Shown here one piece after another: positions 44,489 to 56,363 of a stretch of DNA of 64,000 nucleotides; the first letter of the stretch is position 1, and every line of letters starts with the position of its first letter. A program made the position numbers and the translations under genes. The notes beneath the pieces are model-generated. The model saw only the letters and a list, made by a program, of their open reading frames with translations, was not told the origin of the DNA and did not search any database. The stretch comes from Setoptus koraiensis (Eukaryota; Arthropoda). The stretch lies in contig CM106586.1 in the NCBI GenBank assembly GCA_048013815.1, forward strand, positions 5,394,001-5,458,000. The letters are read 5' to 3'.

Positions 44489-45523
44489 GATAGATCACCT
44501 GTGTGGCCATCAAAACCTGATGAGAGATATGTTGAATATCTGCGCCATGTCTTATGTTGCATAATCAATTGTCGGAGTAAACTCAACAAGATTGAATTGC
44601 CAATTTATACCAGGACTGCATTAGATGATTTTAAAGATTTTGTATTTGAACTACGATACAAATCAATGCGAGTTCTATTTGAACAAGCCGCAATAGATAT
44701 AAAGAGATTGCATGTCAAAGAGGACTGGGATATTACTGTCGATGACAGCTTTGGGGGTCGCACACAGTTGCCATTGCTGTTTGAGAAGAAAGTTAACGAG
44801 ATACTCCTCCTGGCAAAAGAAACTATATTCCAAAACACTTCCTCCGAAGCAGCCATATTTACTCGAATAGATGTCAAAGCAACGATGAAGCAGCTAGCTC
44901 AGAGTTTGATATTGGCATTTCCACTCGCCTTAGATGAAGCCTTAATAAACCACAGAGAATTTCCAGCAGAAACATATCACAACTTAATTGCTAGCAATGG
45001 CTCTAGCAGATCATCATCTAAATATAGCAACCGTCATTTAATCGTGATTTGCAATTGCCTTTTCACAACAGATCAAATTTTCCCTAGGCTAATCAATCAA
45101 TTTGAGAAACTTCAATACCCGGACATGAGTCAAGTCATGAAAAAGTGTCATAACAAGTATTTCGACTATGAGAAAAAGATATTCGATAAGTACTGTAGCG
45201 AAAAGAGCAAAGAAGTCTCGGCCAGACTTAAAAAGGCAATTAGTGCAGATAAAAGGAAGTTAAATACTATCAACTATTATATACAAGATTGCCAAATGAA
45301 CTTATTTCAAGTTCAATCACAAGTATTCCTAGTGGCACCACCATTGGTTAATAAAATAATGGATTCTATCATAGATACGACTGTAGCTGACATAAAGAAG
45401 ATTAGCAACGAATTCCTAGAGTCAAATGATCAGACAACGAAAGAGGTTAGAGATATGATAAGCAAGTTTATCACCAAGATAAGGCGGACTCATGTCATTG
45501 TGTCCGATGGCACCAAGTCCTAA
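44489..45523 (+). CDS. EXOC2: Exocyst complex component 2 (SEC5), C-terminal part
   Basis: C-terminal 344 residues of SEC5, a subunit of the octameric exocyst that tethers secretory vesicles to the plasma membrane. It matches EXOC2 in the helical region (KEDWDITVDD, QLPLLFEKKVNEILLLAKE, and FTTDQIFPRLINQFEK, like the family's ERHTFLNIAEHFEK) and in the C-terminal helices. The exon probably begins after the acceptor ACTACAG at 44488, reading DRSPVWPSKP. Frames that begin at GTG 44501 are not real starts. Animal EXOC2 has about 900 residues, so roughly 550-600 residues should lie upstream, where only the base-skewed block is found. An AATAAA follows the stop closely (about 45529). Confidence 0.8.
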   Translation, partial: DRSPVWPSKPDERYVEYLRHVLCCIINCRSKLNKIELPIYTRTALDDFKDFVFELRYKSMRVLFEQAAIDIKRLHVKEDWDITVDDSFGGRTQLPLLFEKKVNEILLLAKETIFQNTSSEAAIFTRIDVKATMKQLAQSLILAFPLALDEALINHREFPAETYHNLIASNGSSRSSSKYSNRHLIVICNCLFTTDQIFPRLINQFEKLQYPDMSQVMKKCHNKYFDYEKKIFDKYCSEKSKEVSARLKKAISADKRKLNTINYYIQDCQMNLFQVQSQVFLVAPPLVNKIMDSIIDTTVADIKKISNEFLESNDQTTKEVRDMISKFITKIRRTHVIVSDGTKS

Positions 45524-45931
45524 TCAAAAAATAAAGTAGATCAATAATAAAATTAATAACGACATCAACTAGTCAAGATAAAATGTCATGCATACATAAT
45601 AATTTTTAAACTCGAATCTATCAAAGGTTGCAATTTGAGACTATGAAACAATTTTCTCATCAACATGATTTCAAAACCATAATTAACTTGGTCTCCATAA
45701 AATTTTAAATTTTAGATGGGGAAAGTTACTGCCAGTTTCAATGATATTATGTGACGATGTTATAGTAAATCAGCAAAACCACCTAAGATTAGCTGTGAGT
45801 GACCTACTCCATCCAGAGTAGAGGATTAATAGAAATATAGTCTTATTTTTAGATGTATAGTTTACGGACGAAATTTTATGTAGAAGATGAAGCGAAAAAG
45901 GTTGCTGAAATAAATTAGAGTAATCATATAA
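45524..45931. other. Convergent intergenic region
   Basis: This 408 bp AT-rich stretch separates the EXOC2 and BAX-like 3' ends. Nothing coding seen. Confidence 0.4.
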
Positions 45932-46830
45932 TCAGGACCATAGGCTTTTTTTGATATATAATGAGATGGCACAAATTCCTAGGATCGCTGCAGCTGTAAC
46001 AAGCATCGATGGAACATAATGACATAGAAGGGCATCCTACAGATATGTTGAAGTGAGAGAAGAATAAGAGACATCACTTAGTATACAGAATTAAGTATAG
46101 ATTAATATGTAAAAGAAAGCTCTTAAGAATCAAGAACTCACCCATCCCCCTATTTTGTGGACCCAGAGACAAACTCTATCCCTGATGAAACTCAATGACC
46201 ACCTTAACAATTTGGAAACTAGACCTGTGCCCAAAGAGAAAGCTTTAAGCGCCACATCGGTACAAAAGAAAAACAATATGACTACCCTTTCACGTGTTAT
46301 ACCACCTACAAAAAGTTCTTCCAGTAATTGTGTGAAACTTTCCTTATCCAAATCTTTCAGTTGGACCTATCAGTGAGTTTACAAAGACATGACGGCAAAG
46401 TTAGTTTTTGAATCTAGTGTAGCGATGCATTGAGTGGGAGAAGTATCATATCGCACACTACCTCATTGGCTCTCATTTTGATTTGTTGACGCAACCTTGT
46501 TTGTTCAAATTGTTCAGCGATCCTTCTCAATTCTCTGCCATATGAGGCCATTATAGGTCCAGCTTCAACAAGTCTCTCCATGTCAAAATTTCGCTCGCTT
46601 GCTCGCAATTCATTGTCTGCATTCGCTCTCGGGTTGTTGTTGACGTAATTTGGATATTGGTCAAACTCATCTGGTTCCGCAGTCTGGGCCTCATTCTCCT
46701 CTCTGTTTAATAGTAGAGGTTCCTCGTCTATACAGGCTTGGCTGAACCTATCCCGGACAAATTGGGTGAATAGAATGTCGGTGATGGCCCTTGTTCGTTC
46801 AATCGACGGTGGCGTCGCACAAGTTGGCAT
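45932..46830 (-). CDS. BAX/BAK-like pro-apoptotic Bcl-2 family protein
   Basis: Predicted 232-residue multidomain Bcl-2 protein from exons 46462-46830, 46142-46366 and 45932-46036 (donors GAG|GTAGTG and TGG|GTGAGT; acceptors GATAG|GTC and CTGTAG|GAT), all phase 0. An N-terminal helix (RAITDILFTQFVRDRF, about 14-29) fits alpha-1. A BH3 helix (GRELRRIAEQFEQ, about 98-110), BH1 region (ELFVGGITRERVVILFFF, about 139-156) and BH2 (WVHKIGGW, 191-198) follow. The third exon supplies a C-terminal tail anchor (MLVTAAAILGICAISLYIKK) for the outer mitochondrial membrane. Order and spacing match BAX. The usual NWGR of BH1 reads TRER and the GD of BH3 reads AE, so function could differ from canonical BAX. 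Confidence 0.85.
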
Positions 46831-49800
46831 CTTGTTTTGTGTTTGCGGTTGGCAGTTTCAAAGAAATAGTTTCATCATATTAAATAAATAAGGATATGTG
46901 ATGCTAATATTGAACTTGTTAGTATGATTGAAATGGATATAGCTATATATGAATGCTGTGCAAATCAGGTCGACATGACGTTAATGAAATAAGTGAAATG
47001 AATTTCTATGTCGGAGCATCACCCATCGGAGCAAAGTCTTGTTTGCTTTTCCATTATTGACTGATCAGTTGAGGTTGCGCGTAGGAAATTTGATGATACC
47101 TTGATTGAAATTAAAAGAAAAATGTACGCGTCTAAATGGCCGGAATTACGATGAAGATGTTGAGTAAAAATCAGCTATCAAGGGGATATGAAATGTTTAT
47201 AGTTGACATCCAATAAATAAAGTCAGCAACAAGAGAGGATTTTGCTGCAGTGAAATTCAACAACAAAAATAATAACAGTGAAAGCAACGTAATCAAATGG
47301 TCGTCAGATGAACCAACAAGAAAATTTGCGACGAAAAGGGGGTAGCACACCCGCATTTAATACAGTCTATACCCGCCGTTGGGGGAACAGAATAATTAGG
47401 TTTCGGTAGACGGTGGCACGTTCGTTCCTGTGTGTGTGTGTGAGTGCGGTGATGCGCTTATTCCTGTCCCTTTTGTGTCGCTTATCTAAAGCCCGGGCAA
47501 AACTGTTGTGACTACACAGTGCTGCTGCTGCAATGACTGTGTGTTTTCTCTATGTTGTTGTTGTTCGTCATCGTTGGATATCAGTAGTTAGAGAACTATT
47601 GGATCGATATAGATCGAAGAATACAAAAAAGGGGGGATTGATTTGACAAACAATTTCGCTACGAGGTTATCCTTGAATGCATGACGAATGAATCGACATA
47701 ATTTCACTAGCGATTTGGCATGTCTTTCTTTTTACTGTCATGTTTGTCGGGTCATTTCAAGATTATTTTCATCATCTCGTAGGTGCTAATTTACTTGTGC
47801 TTTGAAAAAACAAAGCAATTCTAATATTCATCTCCGGACATCAGGAAGTGGGGCAGTTATAAAGCGACGAGGGGAGAGAAAGAATTTGGAGCCGCCGAGT
47901 CTGGCGCTCAAAAGATATGAGTGATCTAGCGGTTAGAACAATTTTTGTTGCCACTAAGCTATCGACATAATATTATTATGTATACATATACAACTTGAAA
48001 GCGATCTGGACAGCACACCGACTCAGAATCAAACTAGATCAGCGTGAAGTCCACTAGTCGACAAAAGAAACTCAAGTTCTCTTTAGAACCGACACCATCC
48101 AAAGCTGCTAGGAAGTGGTAGTTAGTGCAAATCTGTCCAATCGAATCAATTAGTTTGTGATTGTCAGCCTCGAGTCTACCTCAAAATCTCTCTTAGCATG
48201 TAGCTAAACTATAATTGTGAGTGGTCAAGGGACGCAGGGACGGAGAGCAGGACGCTTAACGATTAGTCTTTCTTGTTTTGGTAATGGGCTAAGGCATGAA
48301 CTTGAAGCAATTTATTCCATCTCTAGTATCGATAAATCAAGCGGGCAAATCTAACAGGTTACACTTTGGAGTGTAACTTGCGAAAGTGAATATGTAATAA
48401 ACAATTTTCTTTCCCTCCATTATTACATTAGACAGTCTAGAATTCGTATACAAATGACACAACTGGCTGGTATTTGCATGACCAACTCTTTTGTAGCCCA
48501 TTCTCCATCTACATATGTGGCGTTTATTTGCAGGTCACAAATATGACATAATGGAGGGAAAATTTGTAATGGTGGCAGTTGCAGCAAATGTTGTAGTGGT
48601 TTTACCGTATAGCTGTTTTATGAAGTTTAGAAGTAGTTTAGCAAGATTGCTACTAGCCGAGTCTTTATCACTTTTCGGAATTCAACAATATTCTAAATTG
48701 GTTGGTTTGGAAATACTGGTGGACAACTCACCTAGGCTATCTCATGCCATGATCATGAACACAATTACACCCTATTATTAAAGATAGACAGGGTGGTAGA
48801 CTTCTGCGAGAAAAAAAAAGTAGAGAATTTTTTCTCTTCAAATCTTTATGAAATCAAATGCCACTCTGAATAACAATCATTATGTTTAGCATTATCTGTT
48901 TTGCGATCCTGATTGTTGTCCAATAAATGTCCACTCTGATACCACACATCCAATATGCGCTATCACACTTCTGCCTGTAATAGTCTTACCTAAGTATAAT
49001 GGACACTACACAGATGCAGCTGGATAGAACTGGGCTTCTGCCACCGATGATGACAAAAAAAATGTGCGAACACATTCGCTGCAAAAACCTCAATGGTCAA
49101 TTTGTACAGGCGGAGAGAAAGATTGTTCAACTTCGAGCACATACGATATTTGAAAAACATGGATGGCACTACTTTCTCTATCTATCTTGCTGATTTGTTA
49201 TGGCCATTGTTCCGCTACTTGGCAGCCAAAACGTATTCTTATTGAGTTACCACTATGTATTATCAGGAATTTATAATAGCACTGCTATTAGTACTGCTAT
49301 TGCTCTTGGATTATTCGAAGCTATTTATTTGCATCAAATTCTATTATCTAGTAACCTTTAGAATGCACCATGCAACGAGACGCAGCGGTATTAGTCAACA
49401 TCTTGAATCTAATGACCATAGAATCAATAGGTTGTACGATGGTATTGCCTAATCTGCAAGTGGTCGATGACGGACTTGTCATCTTTTTTGTCAAATGAAG
49501 TTTATTTTTGCATGGTGTGCGCACTGCTGTGGCCCCTAAGTAAATATTCTGATTTGAAGATCGAATGTATTGTATAAGACAGGCTATAATCTAAAGAGAT
49601 TGCGTACCTCAATAGGTTGCGAGAAGCATGACTACAGAGCCCTGGCTCCGACATTAAAAAAAGTGAAACAAACTATTGGTTGTTTTGCCGCCATACTTGG
49701 AAAGGGTTGATCACCACCAATACACTTGAAGTGGGTTCTTTCTCAATCGTAGATCCAACCGCCGTCTCTAAGTCACTCATTTGAGGAAGTGGGTCAATTT

Positions 49801-50494
49801 TCTCGCTTTAATAATTCTGCTCCAGCCAACAATTCCTGGCAAGTTGGGTCTAACTATGTTTACTAACAAACTGTTGGGTGATAATGATAACACTGGCATG
49901 GCAACTGTGTTATCCGCATGGATTTTGTCTTGCAGAAGTCGTATGAAGTGTCGTTTCCACCTGTAATACAAGCGCTCCCTCTATGTGTCGCCTCGAACTA
50001 AATCTGATGTGACCATGAGCGGACAAGCACACACAAATAAGCACAGACAAAATAGAGGTTGTGCAATTTTCGTTGAGTCAGTGGTTTTATTTCAGGCTTG
50101 TGTTCGCTTCATTTTGCTTTTTATTCGGACACACATTGTTCTGGGTGTACAGAATCAGTAATATTTGTGCGGCTCAATCTGATACTAATGCATTGTGAAA
50201 GTAGGCGTAGATGGCAGCAGTGCAATGGCATATATTTTGTTCGACCACCTGATAATGTGTGTCTGCATGATGCTCAAACCGAAGCCTCAGTGTGTGTCAG
50301 TGTCGGTTTACGTGAGCGTTCGATGCGAGTGTCGCCAGCTCCTTATTTTGGGGGCAGTCGCGATGGAATGAATTGCCTGAAAAATCGGACCAGCAATGGT
50401 CAGTGTATTGGCGAGCTACTGATACTGACACCGACTAAAATATTGCGTAATATTGGTTGAACATGCCGCCCACCGCCATCGAATTTTTGGAAAA

Positions 50495-50526
<32 letters not shown>

Positions 50527-51770
50527 ACAGGGACAAGTGGACAGACTTGAGCACAGGTACATATGCAGTCGCACTGCAAATGTGTAACCGAGCTTCCACA
50601 CGCACCAACAAAGTTGCATCGGCAGCATTGGCACATATAGAACTTTTCAGCACACACGACATCATCGCACTCACACCCAGCCTGCAAAATGTTCTCTTTC
50701 TCTCCTCCTGCTTCACACAAGTCTAGCAATTACATTCGCCTGCCGCCATTTGCAGGCTGCTCTCTAAAGTTCTACTGTAGCGAATATTCTATTTTATTTT
50801 ATTTTGTTGCATTTTGTTTTTATTCATCACCGACGTGAAAATGCAACAAATTTGTTGACACATTATTCGAAAAATAACATTCGCTCATCGCAGATGGTAA
50901 ATATTCGGCAAAATAGGTTCGACGACGCCTGTGTTTGATTGAATGTGTTCTATATGTTTCAATGAGAGAGAAAGGGAGACGAGATCATCGGTGAGTAAAA
51001 GTTGTCCAACGAGTGAACATGTGAACTAATCGACCCTTAACCAATCGTGAGATACAGCACACGAAATTGAGAAGACTCAAAGAAAGTTCGACACAGCATC
51101 CACCAATCTCATGCACAAACATTCTATTTATTCAAATCGTTTCGCACAATCATCAATTGCAAAATTACATCGGCCAAATTCAAGTTTATACCTTGTTGAT
51201 CATCATGTTTGATTGAAAATATACACAAAGCGACGACCAACGTAACCTGTACCGATTTAAATTAATTTAATTATTATTATTACATTAGGAACTCCTGTAC
51301 GCGCATACAACGCATCATTCCATCGACGGATAAAACATAGATGCTTAATGATAATAAGGTATTGAGGAAATCGGTACAGCACCGGTTGATACTGTGATTC
51401 CACTAGAGGCTTTACACGAGTAACAACAACGAACAAGCCAGCAAATCCATAATTCTAATCTAGTGAGCATGTCCATGATTGTGCTAATTTAGACTGCAGT
51501 CGTTTCCCCGCAACCATCGCCACTTGTCCCCGACATCAAGCAATGACAACACTGCCAGCTCAACAGCTTTACTATACATGCAATCAGCGATAGAACTAAG
51601 CAATCTGATTTATCTATATCGGCACACATCTAATATGCCGATTGGGTCTCAAAACTGTTCCGATAGCAAAGAGCGTTGATTGTTTGGGAGTACTTCGAAC
51701 AACAAACCAGATCATTTTCAATTGACCAACCAACACACACCAGTGACTAGACACAAACGAAGAACATTAC
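46831..51770. other. Large intergenic region, BAX-like gene to lipase
   Basis: This 4.9 kb has no gene I can support. Open frames of 60-120 codons (for example 48515-48781 and 50098-50460 on +) have no recognisable content. A TG run lies at 47431-47444 and a (CA)n at 50494-50528. The AC-rich final 500 bp is probably lipase 5' UTR and promoter. Confidence 0.4.
50494..50528. repeat. (CA)n microsatellite
   Basis: CA run with one TC interruption. The surrounding open frames on both strands are by-products of the repeat. Confidence 0.9.
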
Positions 51771-54700
51771 ATGATACCTTGCGTGTTATTTATTTTGTTT
51801 ATAAAAAATACTAGAGTTTATCTGTTATATCTTATTTATTCATTATCAATCGCGATAGCAGCAACAGCAACGTCACCACCTCAACATCCGGCCATCCTAA
51901 TAGAAACACCAAACCAAACAGAGGTTTCAACTATCCTGTCTGGCACCTTTTCTTCTCTGACACCACCGATCACCAAGTCGGCATCACAAGCTACTGATGA
52001 CTCTGTCAATGGACCGCCACTATCAACAGCTTCAACATCAACACTTTTGTCGACACTGTCCATCTCAAATGCCACAAACAGCAGTGAAAGCGCCAGCTCT
52101 CATGCGGCGCTTATTGGTCAACTTACCACACCAACAACGGCCAATGCGCAACAACCACCGAATGAGTCAGGAAGTCCAACAAAATTGGCAGGTATCAACT
52201 ATACAAATCTAGTCCCACTCAAGCTGTACAATCAACAAAAAGCGGCTCAGGTGAATTTGATACGCATATCTGACCAAAATGAGGATGAATCTGGACAAAC
52301 TCATGATTCATCGGCCATCAGCAGCAACAGGCCAACCTATGCGCCCACTACAAGCGCCATTACAACTCGGCCCACCTCTATTTCGCATACAAGTTGGACT
52401 AATACAGAACAACAGCCAATTCAATTCCACAGTAATCGAGACACACCATCAAGTTCGTTGCAACAAGTTCATCAACATCACACAGACACTCAGTCACGAC
52501 AACAATCGCCATATGTACAGCACACGGGAGGAAAGGAAACACTTGATGTTAAGACTAAAGAGCCGTCGGAAATAACTACTGGCTATCCAACGATTAAAGT
52601 AAACAACAACGACAGCAATGATGATTACAATGAAAGTGACGATGCAACTGCAACTACCACCACCTCCACTACTTTATCTGAAACTATACAAAATCATCAG
52701 CAACAACACACAGTTACACTGACACCAGATATAGGCACAACAGCTACGATTTCTTTATTTGATTCGAGATTGTCGTTAGTACATCCAGATGCACGATACC
52801 ACACAACCCCTGACAATGGTCAAGCCAATATATTAACTTCAACACAAGTTCCATCTAACAACTACTATTCTCGACAGCCATCTATAGTGATTAGCAATAT
52901 TCCGAATAATATAATTCATAATTTTCCAACCACAACAAACGAAATCTTCGCAGATAATTCCAAGATCTCTCTTGCAGAAAGTTCTCAAGGCTCTAATGTT
53001 GGTTTAGAACCTACAAAAATGATTAATAACTCACATTTCTCTAATCATGATAGCGGCAACAAAAATATCAATTCAACTACATCCAGCAATAATCTACTCA
53101 CTCAGATCACGACTAAACCAAGTTCATTCTATTTTAGCAGCAACAACTCTTCGTTGTCCCCAGATGCAAGAAGTCTTTGTGTGACAGCAGCATATTTGTG
53201 TGTCATATTTGTAAATAAAACTTTTGATGAATGCGATCAAAACTTATGCAGTTCAAGCATCGTTGATATAAGTAGCGATATATTAGATGAGGAAACTTTG
53301 CAACAGGTAATCAATCGGATGCCCGAAGAAAAGTTTGCCGTGGTCGAACTCAAGAGCGATATACATCCATTGTTGTATCATCAAGAATCTATTTTGACGT
53401 TTTCTCCCGCATCGACAAATGAAAAATATATCCAAAAGGACGAAAAACCGCCACTTCATCAGCAACAACGACAACAACAGTTCCCTGGTATGATAGTTGA
53501 CGAAAATAAGCAACAACTGCAGCACAAACACGATTTCTTTAAACAATCTCATAATAACCATATACTCACACCCATGTACTCTAAATCAAAGTTAGACTCG
53601 TACAATAATAATGAAAGATTTCTCGAGCAGCAAACTACTATTGCTCCATTACAGTCTCAGAGTCCAAAGATGGAACTGCAGCAACAAGAGTTGCAGTCCG
53701 ATTCAATTCTTGGTTGGATACCAATCACATTACCACCACTATCGTCCCTAGGATTGTCCTTATTTCCATCGTCGTCCTTTCCTGGTGATCGAACGAGACA
53801 TTCGCAGCATCAATATGCGGATCCATTATATCCGCGTCGACATCTAGACAATCAACTTCGTATTCACAACGGGCAGACTCATAACATACTGCAACAGCAA
53901 GAGAGTAAGCCCAATCAAGAGTTCTACCTAGATTTCCCTTTGAACGATAATACAGAAGTAATGGTTGGTGGTAATGGTGAAGAAAAGGCATTAAAGAAAG
54001 TCAAGAAAACCACCAACGGAGACAGTGATAAAGCCATGTCAAGCTCAACGGCGACAAGAATACTAACGACTCACAAAAGACCGCATCAACAAATAGCAGA
54101 CAAATATGAATCAGTATCGAGTACTTTGAGTGAACTTCTATCTGGCTCTTTAATACATTCTCAATCAGCTCCAGCGAATATGATTGGCTCTAACAGTGCC
54201 GATATTGATTCTGAAATGACGAATGAAGGAGGCAATATCAACAATAAGCCTGTACAGTTGGTCAATATAAAGAACAAAAATTTGCATCAAAATACAAAGC
54301 ACCGCCTAAAACCAATGCAACCACAAACATCGGCTTCAATGTTTTCATCCATGAGTAACCAAGCGACAAAAATCCCATCCATCAGTTTCCTAAATAAAAA
54401 CAATGATATGGTCTTGCAGTCAGCGATTCCTGACGACAGTGTTGTATCTCATGGAAACAAATGCCAAACCACTAATGAAAATTCAGGCAGTCCCGAATCT
54501 AGTAATACAAATTGCAATAAATGCGACACTATTCCCGCCACAAGTGCCTCAACTCATTCCAACCAAGCAAGTGTATCTATCAAATCATTACCAACAGAGG
54601 TTATGTTCACTCTCTACACAAGACGTAGTGGAGACTCAAATCAAAACAAGAATGAGGCTTCCAGCTATAGCGGAGATGTTTTAGATCTAAATAACGATAC

Positions 54701-56087
54701 GACAATCGAACAGTCGCATCTCAATAGAAGCTATCCTGTCAAGTTTATAATACATGGCTTTGGTAGTGGTGGAAAAAGACCGTGGGTAATGGACATGGCT
54801 TATAAACTGCTTGATTTTGATAAAGTAAATGTGATTGTGGTCGATTGGGAGAAGGGAGCGGTTTTACCCAACTACGTCCAAGCGGCCAGTAATACAAGAT
54901 TTGTTGGTCATCGAATCGCTTGCCTTATAAAAAAGATTAATTCAAAGTTTGGTCTATCCGGCGACAATTACCATCTCATCGGCTTCTCTTTGGGGGCACA
55001 TGTTGCAGGTTATGCAGGTATGGAAATAAGAAACTCTACCAACAACAGTAAACATTGGATCAATAGAATTACTGGACTAGATCCTGCTTCGCCTCTATTC
55101 GAAGGTTATGATGCTTATCATAGACTTGACCCAAGCGATGCCCAGTTTGTCGACGTGATACATTCCAATGGCGATGGAGTTCTAAGGGGTGGCTTGGGAT
55201 CGCTGCAGCCGATGGGACATGTAGATTTCTATCCGAATGGTGGTAGAGTGCAAGTGGGGTGCAATAGTGTGATAGTAAGCGCTCTGTCAGATATAATTTA
55301 TGGTAAATGGCAGACATTATGCAATCATAGGAGAGCTTTGAATTTCTTCATGGATACACTTGAAACCAATAGTTGCAAATTCAGATCTTTTAATTGTGAA
55401 TCTTATGAGAGCTATTTAAGAGGCGAATGTTTCGAATGTGGCATAAATCGTGAAAAATGTTCAGAAATGGGATATTCTACAGATAGGACCGAGGGCAGAG
55501 GTAAAATGTATCTGACGACAAGTGAAACAGGACCTTTTTGTGCGAACCAATTTGTAATAAAGCTCATTGGAACAAGTGGTTACTCTACATATTGGGGAAA
55601 AGTTGAGGTCGTCCTTCTAACAAACGACGGAAGAAATGAAACCTATTCACTTTCAGCCACCAATCAAGTTGGAGATGAAAACAATGATGACTATGTTGGT
55701 CATGTGCAAAGTTTGATAGTCGCCCAAGCTACATTGAATAATTTTACGCAAGTTCTTTTACGCTACACCAAGTATAAAGGATGGATCTATAGTGGTCAAG
55801 AGAATTGGTCGATTGACAAGCTTTATATCACTGATAGTGAAGGTCAAGTAAAGTCATACTGCGGTTATAATACACTTCTCGGAAGTCAACTATTAACCAA
55901 ACTGAGACTTGAATCTCATAACTGTACAATCGAGATACCTACGAGTAATGCAAAACAGCAACAATATCTTTCAAGCTCCACTCAGATAGCCGTCACGCAA
56001 CATCCAATCACCACCAGATCAGGAAGATTTTTTTGGTTGAGTCATGGCTCGATGAACGCTCAGCATGGATCGACAAATATTTGGTAG
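51771..56087 (+). CDS. Secreted pancreatic-lipase-family protein with very long low-complexity N-terminus
   Basis: Intronless 1438-residue protein. A hydrophobic N-terminus (about 1-33) looks like a signal peptide or anchor. Residues about 34-450 are Thr/Ser/Asn-rich, mucin-like; about 510-930 are Gln/Asn/Ser-rich, with a small Cys-containing segment near 470-500 (LCVTAAYLCVIF). The lipase domain begins near 940 (LPTEVMFTLYTRR). The triad is present: Ser1073 in GFSLGAHVAG, Asp1104 in GLDPASPLF and His1186 in LCNHRRAL, with the oxyanion text FIIHGFGSGG. A PLAT-like domain (about 1240-1400; FVIKLIGTSGYSTYWGKVEV) follows, as in pancreatic, hepatic and lipoprotein lipases. It is likely an extracellular triglyceride lipase or phospholipase. 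The long N-terminus is not a feature of the family. Confidence 0.88.
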   Translation: MIPCVLFILFIKNTRVYLLYLIYSLSIAIAATATSPPQHPAILIETPNQTEVSTILSGTFSSLTPPITKSASQATDDSVNGPPLSTASTSTLLSTLSISNATNSSESASSHAALIGQLTTPTTANAQQPPNESGSPTKLAGINYTNLVPLKLYNQQKAAQVNLIRISDQNEDESGQTHDSSAISSNRPTYAPTTSAITTRPTSISHTSWTNTEQQPIQFHSNRDTPSSSLQQVHQHHTDTQSRQQSPYVQHTGGKETLDVKTKEPSEITTGYPTIKVNNNDSNDDYNESDDATATTTTSTTLSETIQNHQQQHTVTLTPDIGTTATISLFDSRLSLVHPDARYHTTPDNGQANILTSTQVPSNNYYSRQPSIVISNIPNNIIHNFPTTTNEIFADNSKISLAESSQGSNVGLEPTKMINNSHFSNHDSGNKNINSTTSSNNLLTQITTKPSSFYFSSNNSSLSPDARSLCVTAAYLCVIFVNKTFDECDQNLCSSSIVDISSDILDEETLQQVINRMPEEKFAVVELKSDIHPLLYHQESILTFSPASTNEKYIQKDEKPPLHQQQRQQQFPGMIVDENKQQLQHKHDFFKQSHNNHILTPMYSKSKLDSYNNNERFLEQQTTIAPLQSQSPKMELQQQELQSDSILGWIPITLPPLSSLGLSLFPSSSFPGDRTRHSQHQYADPLYPRRHLDNQLRIHNGQTHNILQQQESKPNQEFYLDFPLNDNTEVMVGGNGEEKALKKVKKTTNGDSDKAMSSSTATRILTTHKRPHQQIADKYESVSSTLSELLSGSLIHSQSAPANMIGSNSADIDSEMTNEGGNINNKPVQLVNIKNKNLHQNTKHRLKPMQPQTSASMFSSMSNQATKIPSISFLNKNNDMVLQSAIPDDSVVSHGNKCQTTNENSGSPESSNTNCNKCDTIPATSASTHSNQASVSIKSLPTEVMFTLYTRRSGDSNQNKNEASSYSGDVLDLNNDTTIEQSHLNRSYPVKFIIHGFGSGGKRPWVMDMAYKLLDFDKVNVIVVDWEKGAVLPNYVQAASNTRFVGHRIACLIKKINSKFGLSGDNYHLIGFSLGAHVAGYAGMEIRNSTNNSKHWINRITGLDPASPLFEGYDAYHRLDPSDAQFVDVIHSNGDGVLRGGLGSLQPMGHVDFYPNGGRVQVGCNSVIVSALSDIIYGKWQTLCNHRRALNFFMDTLETNSCKFRSFNCESYESYLRGECFECGINREKCSEMGYSTDRTEGRGKMYLTTSETGPFCANQFVIKLIGTSGYSTYWGKVEVVLLTNDGRNETYSLSATNQVGDENNDDYVGHVQSLIVAQATLNNFTQVLLRYTKYKGWIYSGQENWSIDKLYITDSEGQVKSYCGYNTLLGSQLLTKLRLESHNCTIEIPTSNAKQQQYLSSSTQIAVTQHPITTRSGRFFWLSHGSMNAQHGSTNIW

Positions 56088-56363
56088 TTTATACTATAGC
56101 AGATTATTATTATTATCACCCTATACATGTTGACAAGTTATTACCTTAACACCGAGTGAAACTCGCATCTTCGCACCACTGTTTACTAACTAACTTTTCT
56201 TGATTGCCATTAAGGAAATCTCTTATTTTTCGTACTCTTTACAAAGGAAACGACAAAAATAATCAAAACACGAACCAATATTGTGAATTTTGAGTAGTGA
56301 AACGCAAAATTAGTTTATTCAGCTGTAGAGTGTTGATTTTAATAAAAATAAATTAGATTCAAC

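Noticed and set aside
44501-44503. GTG as a start codon for the EXOC2 fragment
   Set aside because: The reading continues upstream to an acceptor-like CAG at 44486-44488; this is an internal exon, not a gene start.
48515-49193. Two small frames (88 and 64 codons) as possible genes
   Set aside because: Neither has a recognisable motif, and the surrounding region shows no splice or promoter pattern I could support.
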